64,000 nt of DNA from Actinocrinis sp035653575 (GCF_035653575.1 NZ_DASRBQ010000068.1:1-64000); one strand, 5' to 3'; numbered from the stretch's first letter, positions 1 to 9,565 are shown. A program made the numbers and translations. The notes: a model not told the origin generated them from the sequence alone.

Positions 1-3000
1 ACCGAGCTGCCTGTCTCCCAGCTGATCGGCGGCAGCGAGCCGTGCCCAGGCGGCGAGCTGGCCGTCGATGAAGCCTCGCTCGGCGACGCCCTCGGATGCG
101 CCCTGTTCACCGGAGGCCGCGCAGCGCGCCGCGTGCTGCGACACGAGAGCTTCACCGCGTACCTCGCCGCCCGACACCTGGTTCACCGCGGCGTGCCCGA
201 AGCGCAGCTTCGCGGTGTGCTGCTCTCCTCGTCGCGCACTGGCGCGAAGGTCCACCCGATGCTGCGCGAGACGGCCGCGTGGCTGGTCGCACTCGACCCG
301 GTCGCCCATCGCTGGCTGGCGCAGGCCGACGCTGAAACAGTGGCGAGCTACCCGTACGCGATCGCCCAGGACGAAGTCAAAGCATCGTTGATCGACGGTT
401 TGCTGGACCTTGCCGACGCCGACCTGTTGCGCAACCGCTCGCTGTCCGATCTGTGGATCGGGCAGCTGACCCACCCGGGCCTTGTAGACCAGTTGCGCGC
501 CGCACTTCGCGTCGGCAGTGCGGAGCGCGGGCGGGCCGCGGCGGTCATCGCGCAAGAAACCGGCGAGACAAGGCTCGTCGACGATCTGGTCGCTGTCGCA
601 CTTGATCCAGCGCGGCAGACCGCGCTGCGAGTGCGCGCCGTACTGAGCGCGAACGCGCTCGACCACGGCCGCGCCGCGAAGATGCTACGGCCGCTGATGA
701 CCGACACGCCGCACGAGCTCGACGACGAATTGCGCGGCGCTGTGCTCGATGCGCTCTGGCCACAGGCTCTGGGCGTCGAGGAACTGGTCGCGGCGATGAC
801 ACGTGAAACCCGCCCGACCGTCCTGGACCTTTACGCGCTCTTCCGCCTCCGGCTGCCCGAACGGCTAAGCGACGCGGACCTGCCGATAGTGCTGGCTTGG
901 GCGGCCGCGCGCCCCGGCCACCGTGACGGCCGCCCCCAGCACACCGGGGCGCGGCGTGACGACCAACTGCTCAACCGGCTGATCACGCGCGCCTGGAGCG
1001 CCCGGGACCGCGCGCCACTGCTGCCGGCGTTGGCTGACTTGGTGCACGAGCAGCTCTTGAACGATCTGCACTACGAGGTAGCGCCGCCGCTGCAGTGCTC
1101 CACTGACACGGACGAACGCGACCGGCGCGCCCTGGCGCGGTTGCTGGCCGAACGCGCCGCGTCCCTCAACGACGCGGCGCGCTTGGCCCACGCACCGCTG
1201 GCTCGAGCGCTCGGTCTGCTGCAACCCGCCGATCTCGACTGGCTGCTGGACCGGGAGAGCCAGGCCGATGAGACCGACGCGCCACGCTGGCACGTGCTCA
1301 TCCGCGCGATCTTCTCGCCCGCCGACCCTGGCCACCGCCACAGCGCCGAGTCCCGCCGCGGATCAAGGGTATGGCAGCAGGTGCTCGGCCCAATGCTCGA
1401 CGCCCGTACGGCCCCGCCCGCCATACCGGCCCACCGGGTCGATGATCGCAGACACGCTGCGAACGGCCAGCCGCCGCTCGACCGAGCCGCCGCACGGCAG
1501 CAAAACCTCACAACGCTCCAGGCCCTGCTGCAGAAGACCGAAACAGGCGACCCGGACGGGTTTTGGCGACTGTGCTGGCTGATGCAGGCGGACCCGGACA
1601 CCGCCGTCATCCTCACCTGGTGGAGCGACGACGTCACCGCACGGCCCGGCTACCGGGCCTTGGCGGAGCAACACCCCGACCTGCTTGACCGCCTGATCGA
1701 AGCGGCCGACGCTTACCTGCGCGTGCAGCACCCGCACACCGACGACTGGATCGACGCGACCAACGTGACCAGCTGGCCGGCCCAAGCCGGCTACCTGGCA
1801 TTCGCCCTGATGGACCGTCACGCCCCCGAACGGCTTCACTCGCTTGAACCCGCCGTATGGCACAGATGGGCGCCCGCCCTGCTGGGGTTCGGCGCCGCGG
1901 CGGACAACGCTGGCGAACCTGAGCGCAAACGGCGCCTGCTCAGCCTGCTAGGCCAGCGAGCCCCGTCGGCTATCAGCCAACCCGCCGTGCGGCTACTGCG
2001 CGCCGCCGCATCGGGGCCCGCCGCGGACGAACTGCGCTTCACCACCGCTTGCTGGAGCAGCGAGTTGGCTGACGCGCTCGCCGCCGAACTGCCCGGCCTG
2101 CGCGCCGCGCCGAACCTGGCGAACTTCGACTTGGCGCTGCGGCTATTACTCGAGCAAGTCCACGCCGCCACCAGGCTCTACGCGCTGCAGGCTGTGCGCG
2201 ACGACGCGACGCAGCGCGACGAACAAGCGGGCCGCCACGCCGCGCTCGGCCTGCTGTACACACAACCCGCTGCCGCGTGGCCGGAAATCTTCACGCAGAT
2301 GCGCTCACGCCCTGCCTGGGGCCGAGCTCTGGCCGAGGACATAGCAACCAGCTACGAGCCCTTCGACCCGCTCTCCGAACTGGACGACGTCCAGCTCGGG
2401 GCGCTCTACGGCTGGCTGCTCGAACAGTTTCCACCCGAGCAGGACATCTGGCCCACCGAGGTCGGCTTCCGAACCGCACAACACGACACCAGGTTCTGGC
2501 GCGAACGCGGGCTAAAGCACCTAACCGCGCGCGGCACGCTCTCAGCCATTGACGCACTGTCCGTACTGGCGCTGGGCAATCCGCACCGCCCGTGGCTGCG
2601 CCGTGCCCTGGCCGAAGCTCAGGAGAACCATCGCGCCACCTGCTGGAACCCGATCAGCCTGCGCGAGTTGCGCGCCCTGATCAAGGACGCGCGCCGCCGC
2701 CACCTGCGCGACAGCGGCGACCTGCTCGAGGCGGTAATGGCAGAACTCGCACGGCTGCAGCAGAACATGCGCGGCACGACCCCCGAGGCCGGCTTCCTGT
2801 GGGACGAACAGCGCGCGACCAACGCCGCCTCCCGGTGGTTCCCGAAGCGCGAGGCTGACTTGTCCGACTACGTAGCCAAACACCTGCGCGCCCATCTGCC
2901 CGCCGTGTTCACCAACCGTGAAGTGGAGATCACTCGCGCGGCCGTCGGCGTCGGAGAACGCGTCGACCTTCTGTGCCAGGCGACCACGATGGACCCGAGC

Positions 3001-3354
3001 GGCGCCGCAACCTGCCAGATCGTCATCGAGGTCAAGGGCTGCTGGAACGAACACCTGCTCACCGGACTGCACGACCAGCTCGCCGCCGACTACATGGCCA
3101 CGACCGGCACCCGGCACGGCATCTACCTGGTGGGCTGGTACCCCAAGGACCAGTGGGACCGCGCCGATAGCCGCCGCAGCAAGGCCCCCAGCGGAACCGC
3201 CGGGCACCTTCACGACGAACTCGAACAGCGCGCCGCCCTTGAGCGCGAGGAAAGCCAGCTCGAGATTCACGTCATCGTTCTCGACCTGCGGCGCCACGAG
3301 CGAGCCGCGCGCACCCGCGCCACCAGCCGAGATCGACAAACGAAATCAGCCTGA
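1..3354 (+). CDS. STAND/NACHT-like protein with C-terminal PD-(D/E)XK nuclease-like domain (5' truncated by window)
   Basis: The reading frame is open from the first base, so the start and any NTPase domain lie outside the window; 1117 residues are visible. Residues about 45-60 carry RHESFTAYLAARHL, the signature that usually follows the winged-helix part of NACHT/STAND NTPases. The long middle part is helical and HEAT-like with many Leu/Ala/Arg repeats. The C-terminus has a restriction-endonuclease-like core: D989 in ERVDLL, then E1010-V1011-K1012 in IVIEVKG, followed by a Gln-containing helix (TGLHDQLAADYM). Known families of this kind (Avs and bNACHT proteins) sense phage and use nucleases as effectors; that function here is inference. 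A Schlafen AlbA_2 gene follows 248 nt downstream. Confidence 0.7.
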   Translation, partial: TELPVSQLIGGSEPCPGGELAVDEASLGDALGCALFTGGRAARRVLRHESFTAYLAARHLVHRGVPEAQLRGVLLSSSRTGAKVHPMLRETAAWLVALDPVAHRWLAQADAETVASYPYAIAQDEVKASLIDGLLDLADADLLRNRSLSDLWIGQLTHPGLVDQLRAALRVGSAERGRAAAVIAQETGETRLVDDLVAVALDPARQTALRVRAVLSANALDHGRAAKMLRPLMTDTPHELDDELRGAVLDALWPQALGVEELVAAMTRETRPTVLDLYALFRLRLPERLSDADLPIVLAWAAARPGHRDGRPQHTGARRDDQLLNRLITRAWSARDRAPLLPALADLVHEQLLNDLHYEVAPPLQCSTDTDERDRRALARLLAERAASLNDAARLAHAPLARALGLLQPADLDWLLDRESQADETDAPRWHVLIRAIFSPADPGHRHSAESRRGSRVWQQVLGPMLDARTAPPAIPAHRVDDRRHAANGQPPLDRAAARQQNLTTLQALLQKTETGDPDGFWRLCWLMQADPDTAVILTWWSDDVTARPGYRALAEQHPDLLDRLIEAADAYLRVQHPHTDDWIDATNVTSWPAQAGYLAFALMDRHAPERLHSLEPAVWHRWAPALLGFGAAADNAGEPERKRRLLSLLGQRAPSAISQPAVRLLRAAASGPAADELRFTTACWSSELADALAAELPGLRAAPNLANFDLALRLLLEQVHAATRLYALQAVRDDATQRDEQAGRHAALGLLYTQPAAAWPEIFTQMRSRPAWGRALAEDIATSYEPFDPLSELDDVQLGALYGWLLEQFPPEQDIWPTEVGFRTAQHDTRFWRERGLKHLTARGTLSAIDALSVLALGNPHRPWLRRALAEAQENHRATCWNPISLRELRALIKDARRRHLRDSGDLLEAVMAELARLQQNMRGTTPEAGFLWDEQRATNAASRWFPKREADLSDYVAKHLRAHLPAVFTNREVEITRAAVGVGERVDLLCQATTMDPSGAATCQIVIEVKGCWNEHLLTGLHDQLAADYMATTGTRHGIYLVGWYPKDQWDRADSRRSKAPSGTAGHLHDELEQRAALEREESQLEIHVIVLDLRRHERAARTRATSRDRQTKSA

Positions 3355-3602
3355 CGCCGGTCTGCCGGTAATCCCTCGTGCTCGAACCACGCTTCATCGG
3401 GCGCACGGCGGGCATTCCCGCCCGTTCCATCCGCAGTGAACGACTCGGTCACCGACGGCCCAGGCCCGGCACGATCCCGAGCGCCAACAGCATCACCATG
3501 CAAATACCTCAGATCCAGTCCCTACTGCCGCTAGCGTGGACGAAATCGGCATACGGCGCGGCAGGGCGCCCGGCCGCAATGGATGCACCGGAGAGCTCGC
3601 CC

Positions 3603-5123
3603 ATGGCTGTTATCGTCGAGCCTGTCGTCACCCGCGAGAAGGCGGCCGCGCTGCTGGCCGAGCAGAGCGAACACTCCTGCCTCGATTACAAACACCCCCT
3701 CGACCCAGCAACGACTCGCGATCTGGTTGAGCTCGCGAAAGACGTCGCCGCGATGCAGGCCGAGCCGGACGGTGGCTACCTGCTCATCGGCGCCGATGAC
3801 CACGGCAACCCGGTCGCCGGGCTCACCGACTCATGCGCCCGGCACTTCGACGATGCCACGTTGCGCCGGAAGCTAGGCAAGTACCTGAGCGAACCGGAGA
3901 TCCGCACCGCACGCCACGAGTTCAAAGGCATCCTGACCGTCCTGATCTACGTCCAGCCTTCGCCCTACGGCTTTTGCATCATCCACGCTCCGGGAGAATA
4001 CGAAGAGCCACTCGGCGACGCGGAAAAGCCGCGCAAGCGCACGATTTTCCGTCCCGGCGAGGTGTTCGTGCGGCACGGCACCCGCAGCGAACGCTGGAAC
4101 GATGCTGACCGTGAGCGCCTGATCGGGCAAGTGCTTGATCGCCGTAAGGAACAGTGGCGACAGGAGCTGAGCCGGGAGTGGAGTGCACAGCTTGACAGTG
4201 TGCTTGCCGCTACCCGGCTGGAGCGGCTTTCTCTGCAGGCTGTCAGCTGGCAGCTGGACGCCGACGCGTTCGAGCAGTTGATCACGGAGCTGCTGCGGCG
4301 CGGGGACGACATCGCGCTGCGTACGCTGCTGAACAGCGCCGCCCGGGACGCCGAATCCCTCTACCCGAACCAGTCTGAGGAACTCGAGCAGTTGCTCGAC
4401 AGGTTCACCATCGCCGCCGCACTGTGCATCGACCACGAGCGACCCGCCTGGTTCCATCGCGTTCTTGGCGCGCTGGTGCGCATCTACGAGCTCGGATTCC
4501 TCGATCCCCAGCCGAGAGCCGCCTGGCTGTGGCTGGAGATCATGACTCGGGTCTACGCGCTCGGAGCGCTGGCGGTGCGCGACGAGGTTTGGACCGCGGT
4601 GCGGCTGCTCGCCGACCGCCAACCCCAACACCACTCGGTCCGGCGGTACGGCGGCTGGATCCGGCACGCGCTGACCGTCGCGTCGCGTGCGAAGCTGATC
4701 GGCGAGCAGGACGGCGGGATGCTGGCTAGCGCTCACAACGTCGTGCGCGCGCTCGGTGCGCTGCATCCGGATCGCTCGGCCGAGCACGAGTCGGTGCTCA
4801 CCAGCCTGTGCCAGTTCGACGTGTACAGCTGTCTGGTCGTCATGGGCGAGCAAGGCACCACAGAGGGCAGACTTTTCAATCCAGGGTTCGCACGTTACTA
4901 CTCGCAGCGCTCCGACCCAGCCTTCGAACGGATCGCCATCGACCCTGCCGTGCGGGCGGCGCTGTTCGATGGCGACGATGCGTTCCTCGCCGAGACGATG
5001 TCCGCCATGAGCCGGTACGCGAGCCAAGAAGCCTTTCGGTTCGACGGCTGGGAAGGCATCGGCAGCCGCGACGCACGTCGGTTCATCAAAGAGCACGGCA
5101 CCGATCGACACCAGGACACCTGA
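3603..5123 (+). CDS. Schlafen AlbA_2 domain protein
   Basis: 506 residues from ATG 3603, chosen because GGAGAG sits about 8 nt upstream; in-frame ATGs at 3579 and 3378 are less well supported. Residues about 10-190 match the Schlafen AlbA_2 (divergent AAA-4) fold: SCLDYKHPLD, then LVELAKDVAAMQAE and GGYLLIGADDHGNPVAGL, and later FRPGEVFVRHGTRSERW. This domain binds nucleic acid and in some members cleaves RNA. The remaining 300 residues are helical with no domain I recognise. It lies directly behind the NACHT-like nuclease gene on the same strand, so the two may form one defence module. Family assignment is firm; the role is inferred from context. Confidence 0.75.
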   Translation: MAVIVEPVVTREKAAALLAEQSEHSCLDYKHPLDPATTRDLVELAKDVAAMQAEPDGGYLLIGADDHGNPVAGLTDSCARHFDDATLRRKLGKYLSEPEIRTARHEFKGILTVLIYVQPSPYGFCIIHAPGEYEEPLGDAEKPRKRTIFRPGEVFVRHGTRSERWNDADRERLIGQVLDRRKEQWRQELSREWSAQLDSVLAATRLERLSLQAVSWQLDADAFEQLITELLRRGDDIALRTLLNSAARDAESLYPNQSEELEQLLDRFTIAAALCIDHERPAWFHRVLGALVRIYELGFLDPQPRAAWLWLEIMTRVYALGALAVRDEVWTAVRLLADRQPQHHSVRRYGGWIRHALTVASRAKLIGEQDGGMLASAHNVVRALGALHPDRSAEHESVLTSLCQFDVYSCLVVMGEQGTTEGRLFNPGFARYYSQRSDPAFERIAIDPAVRAALFDGDDAFLAETMSAMSRYASQEAFRFDGWEGIGSRDARRFIKEHGTDRHQDT

Positions 5124-5308
5124 TCCGATCGGCACATGACGTACATGCCGAGCGCTCCTTGCACCATCAGTGCTCGGCCACCAATCCGAGGTGATCCCTG
5201 TAAGCCTCGCTCGGTGGTAGCGAAAGCATCAATGGCTCGGTACCGGCAATCGACTAGGCCGCCGCCGTGGGCGCTCGCGTCCGCGGCGGCAGCGCACTGA
5301 CCTGTGAG

Positions 5309-5412
5309 GTGACATCTCGTGCAGGTTCAGTGACATCTCAATGCAGTCTTAGCAGGACAACGAGATGCAGCTTCGCAGAAACTGACAGTCGCTGAACCGC
5401 ACGAGATGTCAC
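5309..5412. repeat. 104-bp element bounded by inverted repeats (MITE-like or IS-end remnant)
   Basis: The left arm 5309-5330 (GTGACATCTCGTGCAGGTTC and two more bases) is matched in inverted orientation by 5392-5412 with a single missing base. A partial direct copy GTGACATCTC recurs at 5330-5339. Such paired ends are typical of insertion-sequence termini or miniature elements. No target duplication is obvious. The right arm runs into the recombinase fragment that follows. Confidence 0.5.
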
Positions 5413-5576
5413 TGACGGAGCCCGAGGATGGCGACGGGGACAGCGAGGTTCTGCGGGTGCGCATCCGGCTGTCCAAGACCAACTCCTCCGGGTTGAGGGA
5501 GGACCACGTCGACGTGCCGCCCGGTACGGATCCGCGCTACTGCCCGGTGCGCGCGGTACGCCGCTATCAGCCGGTT
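5406..5576 (+). pseudogene. Tyrosine recombinase (integrase) fragment
   Basis: About 57 codons starting at ATG 5406 read like part of a tyrosine recombinase catalytic domain: VRIRLSKTNSSGLREDHVDV followed by GTDPRYCPVRAVRRY, the SKT...CPVRA pattern common in actinobacterial integrases. The catalytic Arg, His and Tyr region is absent. Downstream, the frame runs into sequence that belongs to an MFS transporter in another frame, so the gene is a broken remnant. Confidence 0.6.
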
Positions 5577-5749
5577 TCGACGCCACTGGCAGCTTCACCG
5601 TGCCCATGGCGCTGGTCATCGCAGCCACCGCGCTCGCCTTCCTGCTCATGGCGACACTCAAGCCCTTCACCTACACGGTGTCGCGGACGCCGGCGCGCAT
5701 CGAGAGCGAGAGCGGGAGCGCCGTCCTGGCTTCCGCAGCCGAAGGATGA
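5573..5749 (+). pseudogene. C-terminal remnant of an MFS transporter
   Basis: In the third frame, 58 codons before TGA 5747-5749 read GFDATGSFTVPMALVIAATA and then ALAFLLMATLKPFTYTV with a polar tail. This is one whole transmembrane helix plus the cytoplasmic tail typical of the end of an MFS permease. The other eleven helices are missing and the fragment abuts the recombinase remnant, so the transporter was cut off by an insertion or deletion. It ends 47 nt before the DUF8021 gene and probably once headed that operon. Confidence 0.55.
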
Positions 5750-5796
5750 CCGCCGCGCCGGTCCACACATCCGCCGCATAGCAGAAGGCTGATGGA

Positions 5797-6627
5797 ATGT
5801 ACGAGAGTGCGGGTCGGGAAGCCGAGCGGATGCTGCGAGGACACGGCGATCGCTTCCTGGAGAGTCTGGTCCGCCACGACCCTGGCTTTGTCCGATGGAA
5901 CAGCTCCTTCCGGGTGACAGAGAACGCCGTCGAAATCAAGCCGGGCGAAGGGCTCTGGGATACAGCCGGCGACTTCCTCGGCTTGCAGACGTTCGTCGAC
6001 GTCGAGCAGGGGCAGCTCGCGACGACGGGGGTCGCGGTCTGCGCCGGCCAGCGCCGTCCGTTCGCGCTCCGGCTCAGGGTGGCAGACAACGCGGTGAGCG
6101 AAGCGGAGTTGCTCGTCAGTACCGACACGGCCGGGCACTTCGCCGACGTCGACCGCCTGTTAGCCCCCGACGTGCTCTACGACGCACTGGTACCGCCCGA
6201 ACGCGCCTGCGACCGGGACGCGCTCGCGGCGGTGGCCGGCAGCTACTGGTCAGCCCTGGGTGAGAGCGACGGCAGCCTGGCGCGGATCGGATACCGCTGC
6301 GACCGCTACGACAACGGCAAGAAGGTGACGAATACGCTCACCACGCTGCTGTCACCCGACGCGACGGTGCACACCGTCGCAAGCTGCCTCAACCAGACCC
6401 GAGGGGCCAGGCCGACGGTCCGCGCAGGTCACTTCCCCGTTCTCGATCCGGCCCGTGGCGTCGCCGTCAGCACGGTCATGGTCGATTTCCATCCGGTTCC
6501 GCACAGTCCAAGACCCGACAGCGGGACCTTCTACATGGTGGCGGTCTTCAAAGTGGTCGACCACGAGATCCGCAGTATCGACGAGATCCGGGAGATCTTG
6601 CCGCTCGGAACGCCGCAGGCATGGTGA
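5797..6627 (+). CDS. DUF8021-type protein of unknown function
   Basis: 276 residues. The N-terminal part (RWNSSFRVTENAVEIKPGEG, then WDTAGDF) resembles the DUF8021 pattern seen in actinobacterial and fungal proteins near catabolic genes: a WN-type motif, a T-E-N core and GEGLW. The C-terminal part (DFHPVPHSP, FYMVAVFKVVDHEIRSIDEI) looks like the last strands of an NTF2-like cone fold. No catalytic residues can be named. It is followed after 14 nt by a flavin reductase and preceded by a broken MFS transporter, so a substrate-degradation operon is likely. Function unknown. Confidence 0.6.
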   Translation: MYESAGREAERMLRGHGDRFLESLVRHDPGFVRWNSSFRVTENAVEIKPGEGLWDTAGDFLGLQTFVDVEQGQLATTGVAVCAGQRRPFALRLRVADNAVSEAELLVSTDTAGHFADVDRLLAPDVLYDALVPPERACDRDALAAVAGSYWSALGESDGSLARIGYRCDRYDNGKKVTNTLTTLLSPDATVHTVASCLNQTRGARPTVRAGHFPVLDPARGVAVSTVMVDFHPVPHSPRPDSGTFYMVAVFKVVDHEIRSIDEIREILPLGTPQAW

Positions 6628-6641
6628 CGAAGGAGATGCCC

Positions 6642-7130
6642 ATGACAGTCAGTCCGAACGCGTCGCGCGAACTACGCAACGCCTACGGCCACACCGCGTC
6701 AGGGGTGGTAGCGGTCTGCGCGCTCGTAGACGGCGAGCCGGTCGGGATGGCGGCGAGCTCCTTCGTCCCGGTCTCCCTCGACCCTCCCTTGGTCTCGTTC
6801 TGCGCCGCGCGCACCTCGCGCACATGGAGAGTGCTGCGCGCAGCGCCGGGCCTCGGCGTCAGCGTGCTGGGGGAGAACCACGGCGACCTGTGCCGACAGC
6901 TGTCCGCTCCCGCGGGGGACCGCTTCGCGGGCATCCAATGGGAGACAGGGGAATCCGGCGCGATCTTCCTGCACGAGACGGCGCTGTGGCTCGAATGCTC
7001 GCTCGACGCCGAGGTGGATGCGGGCGACCATGTGATCGCCCTGCTGCGCCTCCAACGGGTGACTCCGTTCCCTCGGATTCGGCCCCTGGTTTTCCACCGC
7101 GGGCGTTTCGAAAGGTTGGAGCCTGTATAA
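6642..7130 (+). CDS. Flavin reductase family protein (FMN-binding split barrel)
   Basis: 162 residues from ATG 6642, supported by AAGGAG at 6630-6635; an in-frame ATG at 6621 lacks a site. The sequence shows the flavin-reductase-like pattern: ASGVVAVCALVDGEPVGMAASSF near the N-terminus, the PPLVSFC strand, then LGVSVLGENHGDLCRQLS. Members use NAD(P)H to reduce FMN or FAD for a partner monooxygenase. The partner is not in this window unless it was lost with the broken upstream genes. Probably co-transcribed with the DUF8021 gene. Confidence 0.85.
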   Translation: MTVSPNASRELRNAYGHTASGVVAVCALVDGEPVGMAASSFVPVSLDPPLVSFCAARTSRTWRVLRAAPGLGVSVLGENHGDLCRQLSAPAGDRFAGIQWETGESGAIFLHETALWLECSLDAEVDAGDHVIALLRLQRVTPFPRIRPLVFHRGRFERLEPV

Positions 7131-7345
7131 GCGCCCACCGCCACCGACGGATCCCGCCTGGCAGCAACTGCGGCGCAGTGCCGCCGAACGTCGATCACTG
7201 AGCCTGTGCGCGCGGCGGGCGGAACTGGATGAGCCCGAAGAACAGCTGGCCCCATCGAAAAACCGCCGATCGTCAGCTGACTCATCCAATGCCTTCCCGG
7301 CCAGTCGGCAACGCGCCGAACCCGGCACGGATGTGGAAATGCGGG

Positions 7346-9565
7346 TCAGCGGGCTGAGCTCGGCGAGCACTGATAGAGAGTGCCGCCGCCGCCCGGCTGG
7401 AAGGGGCCGGCGAGCTCGGTGGTGGTGCTCGCCGTGCCGCCGTAGTCGGCCGCGGGCACCGTGGCGCATGCGCCTTGCACCCACGTCGTGATCGCGGCCA
7501 CCGCGCTGGTCCCGCTGGCGCCCGCGGGGTTGCCGCCGCCCAGGCCCGCGCTCGTTGCGACCATGACGAACTTGACCTGCCCGCTCCGTACCAACTCCTT
7601 GAACGCGGCGAGGGTGGGTTCTGGCACTGAGCCGCTGAACCCGCCCATCGGCAGCACTTTCTGGCCGGTGGCCTCAATATAGGGCGCCGCCGTGTTCCAG
7701 GATGTCGTCGCCATCACGTACCGGGCACTGCCGCGGTGTGCGTCGAGGTATGCCAATAGTTTGGTCTGCTCCGCGGTGAGAGTCGCGGTCGCGCTCAGTC
7801 CGAGGCCGCCGCCGGAGGGCCCGGCGCTCGCGTCGAAGGCGGACCCGTCGTCCTGGCTGTCGAACGCGGACAGCGACCACGCGGTCGGCATCAGCACCAT
7901 GGCGGCGACACCGGCCACCAGCGCGGTCACCGCCAGCCGCAGCCGGGCGCGGCGCCCGAACCGGGTCAGCGGCAAGCGGTCGGGCGCACGACGCGCGAGC
8001 AAGCCGACCACAAGACCGAGGACAGCGACCGCGCCCACGACGATGACCGTCGGGGTAAGCCAAGGCACGAAGGAGGTGTAGTCGCGGGCCAGGTAGACCG
8101 TCCAGCCAGCCTGTGCGGCAATCACCGTCGGCAGCGTCCACGCCGCGGCGCCACCCCGGCGGTAGGCTCGCCAGAACTGGCGGATCCCGAAGCCGCTCAA
8201 GGCGGCCAGTGGCGGCGCGAGCGTGGCCATGTACGCGGTGTGCGGGATATTGATCTCACTGAACACGGCCATGGTGGTGGCCAGCCAGACGCCCCACATC
8301 AGCAGCCCGCTGCCCAGCCGGTCGGCACGGCGGCGGCGCCGCGACCAGCCTGCCAAGCCGAAGAGCAGCGCGGCGAAGGCGAGCGGATACAGCCAGCCGA
8401 TCTGGGTGACGAACCGGCCGGTGAACAGCTTGCCCAGGCCGGTGGCCTGACCGGCGAAGCGGATGTTCGCGGCGCCGGTTCTGCCGCCGAACGCACCGCC
8501 GGGGAACTGGCCGCCGCTCGGCGGGGCGAAGCCATTGCCGCCTGGACCGCCGGTACCGGGGGCGCCTGCGCCGGGCAGTCCGCCGCGCGCACCGCCGGGC
8601 AACGCGAAGCCGCCGCCTGGCGCGCCGCCGCGCGCACCACCGCCGGAGCCGAAGCCTGCGACGGAACCCGCCACGTTGACGCCGAACCGTCCGAAGCCGT
8701 TGTAGCCGAAGACCATCGACACGGCGCTGTTGTTCGTGCTGCCGTCGATGTAGGGACGGTCGGTCGCGGGGGTTAGCGTGTACAGCAGGATCCAGGAGAA
8801 GGACACCGCCGCGGCCACGAAGCCTGCCAGCAGCAGATCCAGCAGGCGGCGGCGCAGCTTCGGTGGCGCGGTGAACACGTATCCCACGGCCAGTGCGGGT
8901 AGCACGATCCACGCCTGCATCATTTTCGCCTGGAAGCCGAGCCCGACCCACATCCCGGCCAGCAGCAGCGAGCGCCGCCGCCCCTCCAGCACGGCGCGCT
9001 GGTAGGAATCGGCCGCGAGCACCAGGCACATGGTCAGTGCCCCGTCCTCCATCGGATGGCCGAACATCGAGGCGAGCACCGGCGTCAGCGCGAACAGCCC
9101 GGCGGCGAGCACGGCGGGCACGGCCCCGGCCCAGCGGCGCACGATCCGGTGGATCACCAGGACGCTGACGACGCCCTCGATCACCTGGGGCAGCGTCAGC
9201 GACCACTGATGGAAGCCGAAGATGCGCGCGGACAGCGCTTGTGGCAGGAAGGAGCCGGCCAGCTTGTCGATCGTGATCGTGGCGCCCGGATCGAGCGCGC
9301 CGTAGAAGAACGCCTTCCAGCTGACCGACATGCTCTTGACGGCGGTCGAGTAGAAGTAGGCGTACCCGCTGTGCGCGATGTTCCACGAGTACAGCAGCGC
9401 CGCCAGGGCGGCGATCACCAGCAGCACCGGGCGGGACCAGGACGGCTGCCCCTCCGGAGAAAGCCACAGCTGCCACCGGGCGCGCGTACGCGCCGATGCG
9501 GCGGGCGAAGCGGATTCGGCAGGCTCGGTCGGCGGGACGGGTTCGGTCAAGCGCTGCGCGGTCAT
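7346..9565 (-). CDS. Membrane glycosyltransferase, GT39/ArnT-like
   Basis: 739 residues. After a short cytoplasmic N-terminus there is a transmembrane helix (LLVIAALAALLYSWNIA), the first extracytoplasmic loop with DPGATITIDKLAGSFLPQA, and a further set of hydrophobic helices, the layout of polyprenyl-phosphate-sugar-dependent transferases. Residues about 300-365 form a Gly/Pro/Ala-rich outside loop. The C-terminal globular part has YVMATTSWNTAAPYIEATG and GGFSGSVPEPTL, also seen in other actinobacterial members. Predicted to transfer a sugar from a lipid carrier at the outer face of the membrane; acceptor unknown. The gene stands alone and converges on the flavin reductase. Confidence 0.85.
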   Translation of the reverse strand: MTAQRLTEPVPPTEPAESASPAASARTRARWQLWLSPEGQPSWSRPVLLVIAALAALLYSWNIAHSGYAYFYSTAVKSMSVSWKAFFYGALDPGATITIDKLAGSFLPQALSARIFGFHQWSLTLPQVIEGVVSVLVIHRIVRRWAGAVPAVLAAGLFALTPVLASMFGHPMEDGALTMCLVLAADSYQRAVLEGRRRSLLLAGMWVGLGFQAKMMQAWIVLPALAVGYVFTAPPKLRRRLLDLLLAGFVAAAVSFSWILLYTLTPATDRPYIDGSTNNSAVSMVFGYNGFGRFGVNVAGSVAGFGSGGGARGGAPGGGFALPGGARGGLPGAGAPGTGGPGGNGFAPPSGGQFPGGAFGGRTGAANIRFAGQATGLGKLFTGRFVTQIGWLYPLAFAALLFGLAGWSRRRRRADRLGSGLLMWGVWLATTMAVFSEINIPHTAYMATLAPPLAALSGFGIRQFWRAYRRGGAAAWTLPTVIAAQAGWTVYLARDYTSFVPWLTPTVIVVGAVAVLGLVVGLLARRAPDRLPLTRFGRRARLRLAVTALVAGVAAMVLMPTAWSLSAFDSQDDGSAFDASAGPSGGGLGLSATATLTAEQTKLLAYLDAHRGSARYVMATTSWNTAAPYIEATGQKVLPMGGFSGSVPEPTLAAFKELVRSGQVKFVMVATSAGLGGGNPAGASGTSAVAAITTWVQGACATVPAADYGGTASTTTELAGPFQPGGGGTLYQCSPSSAR

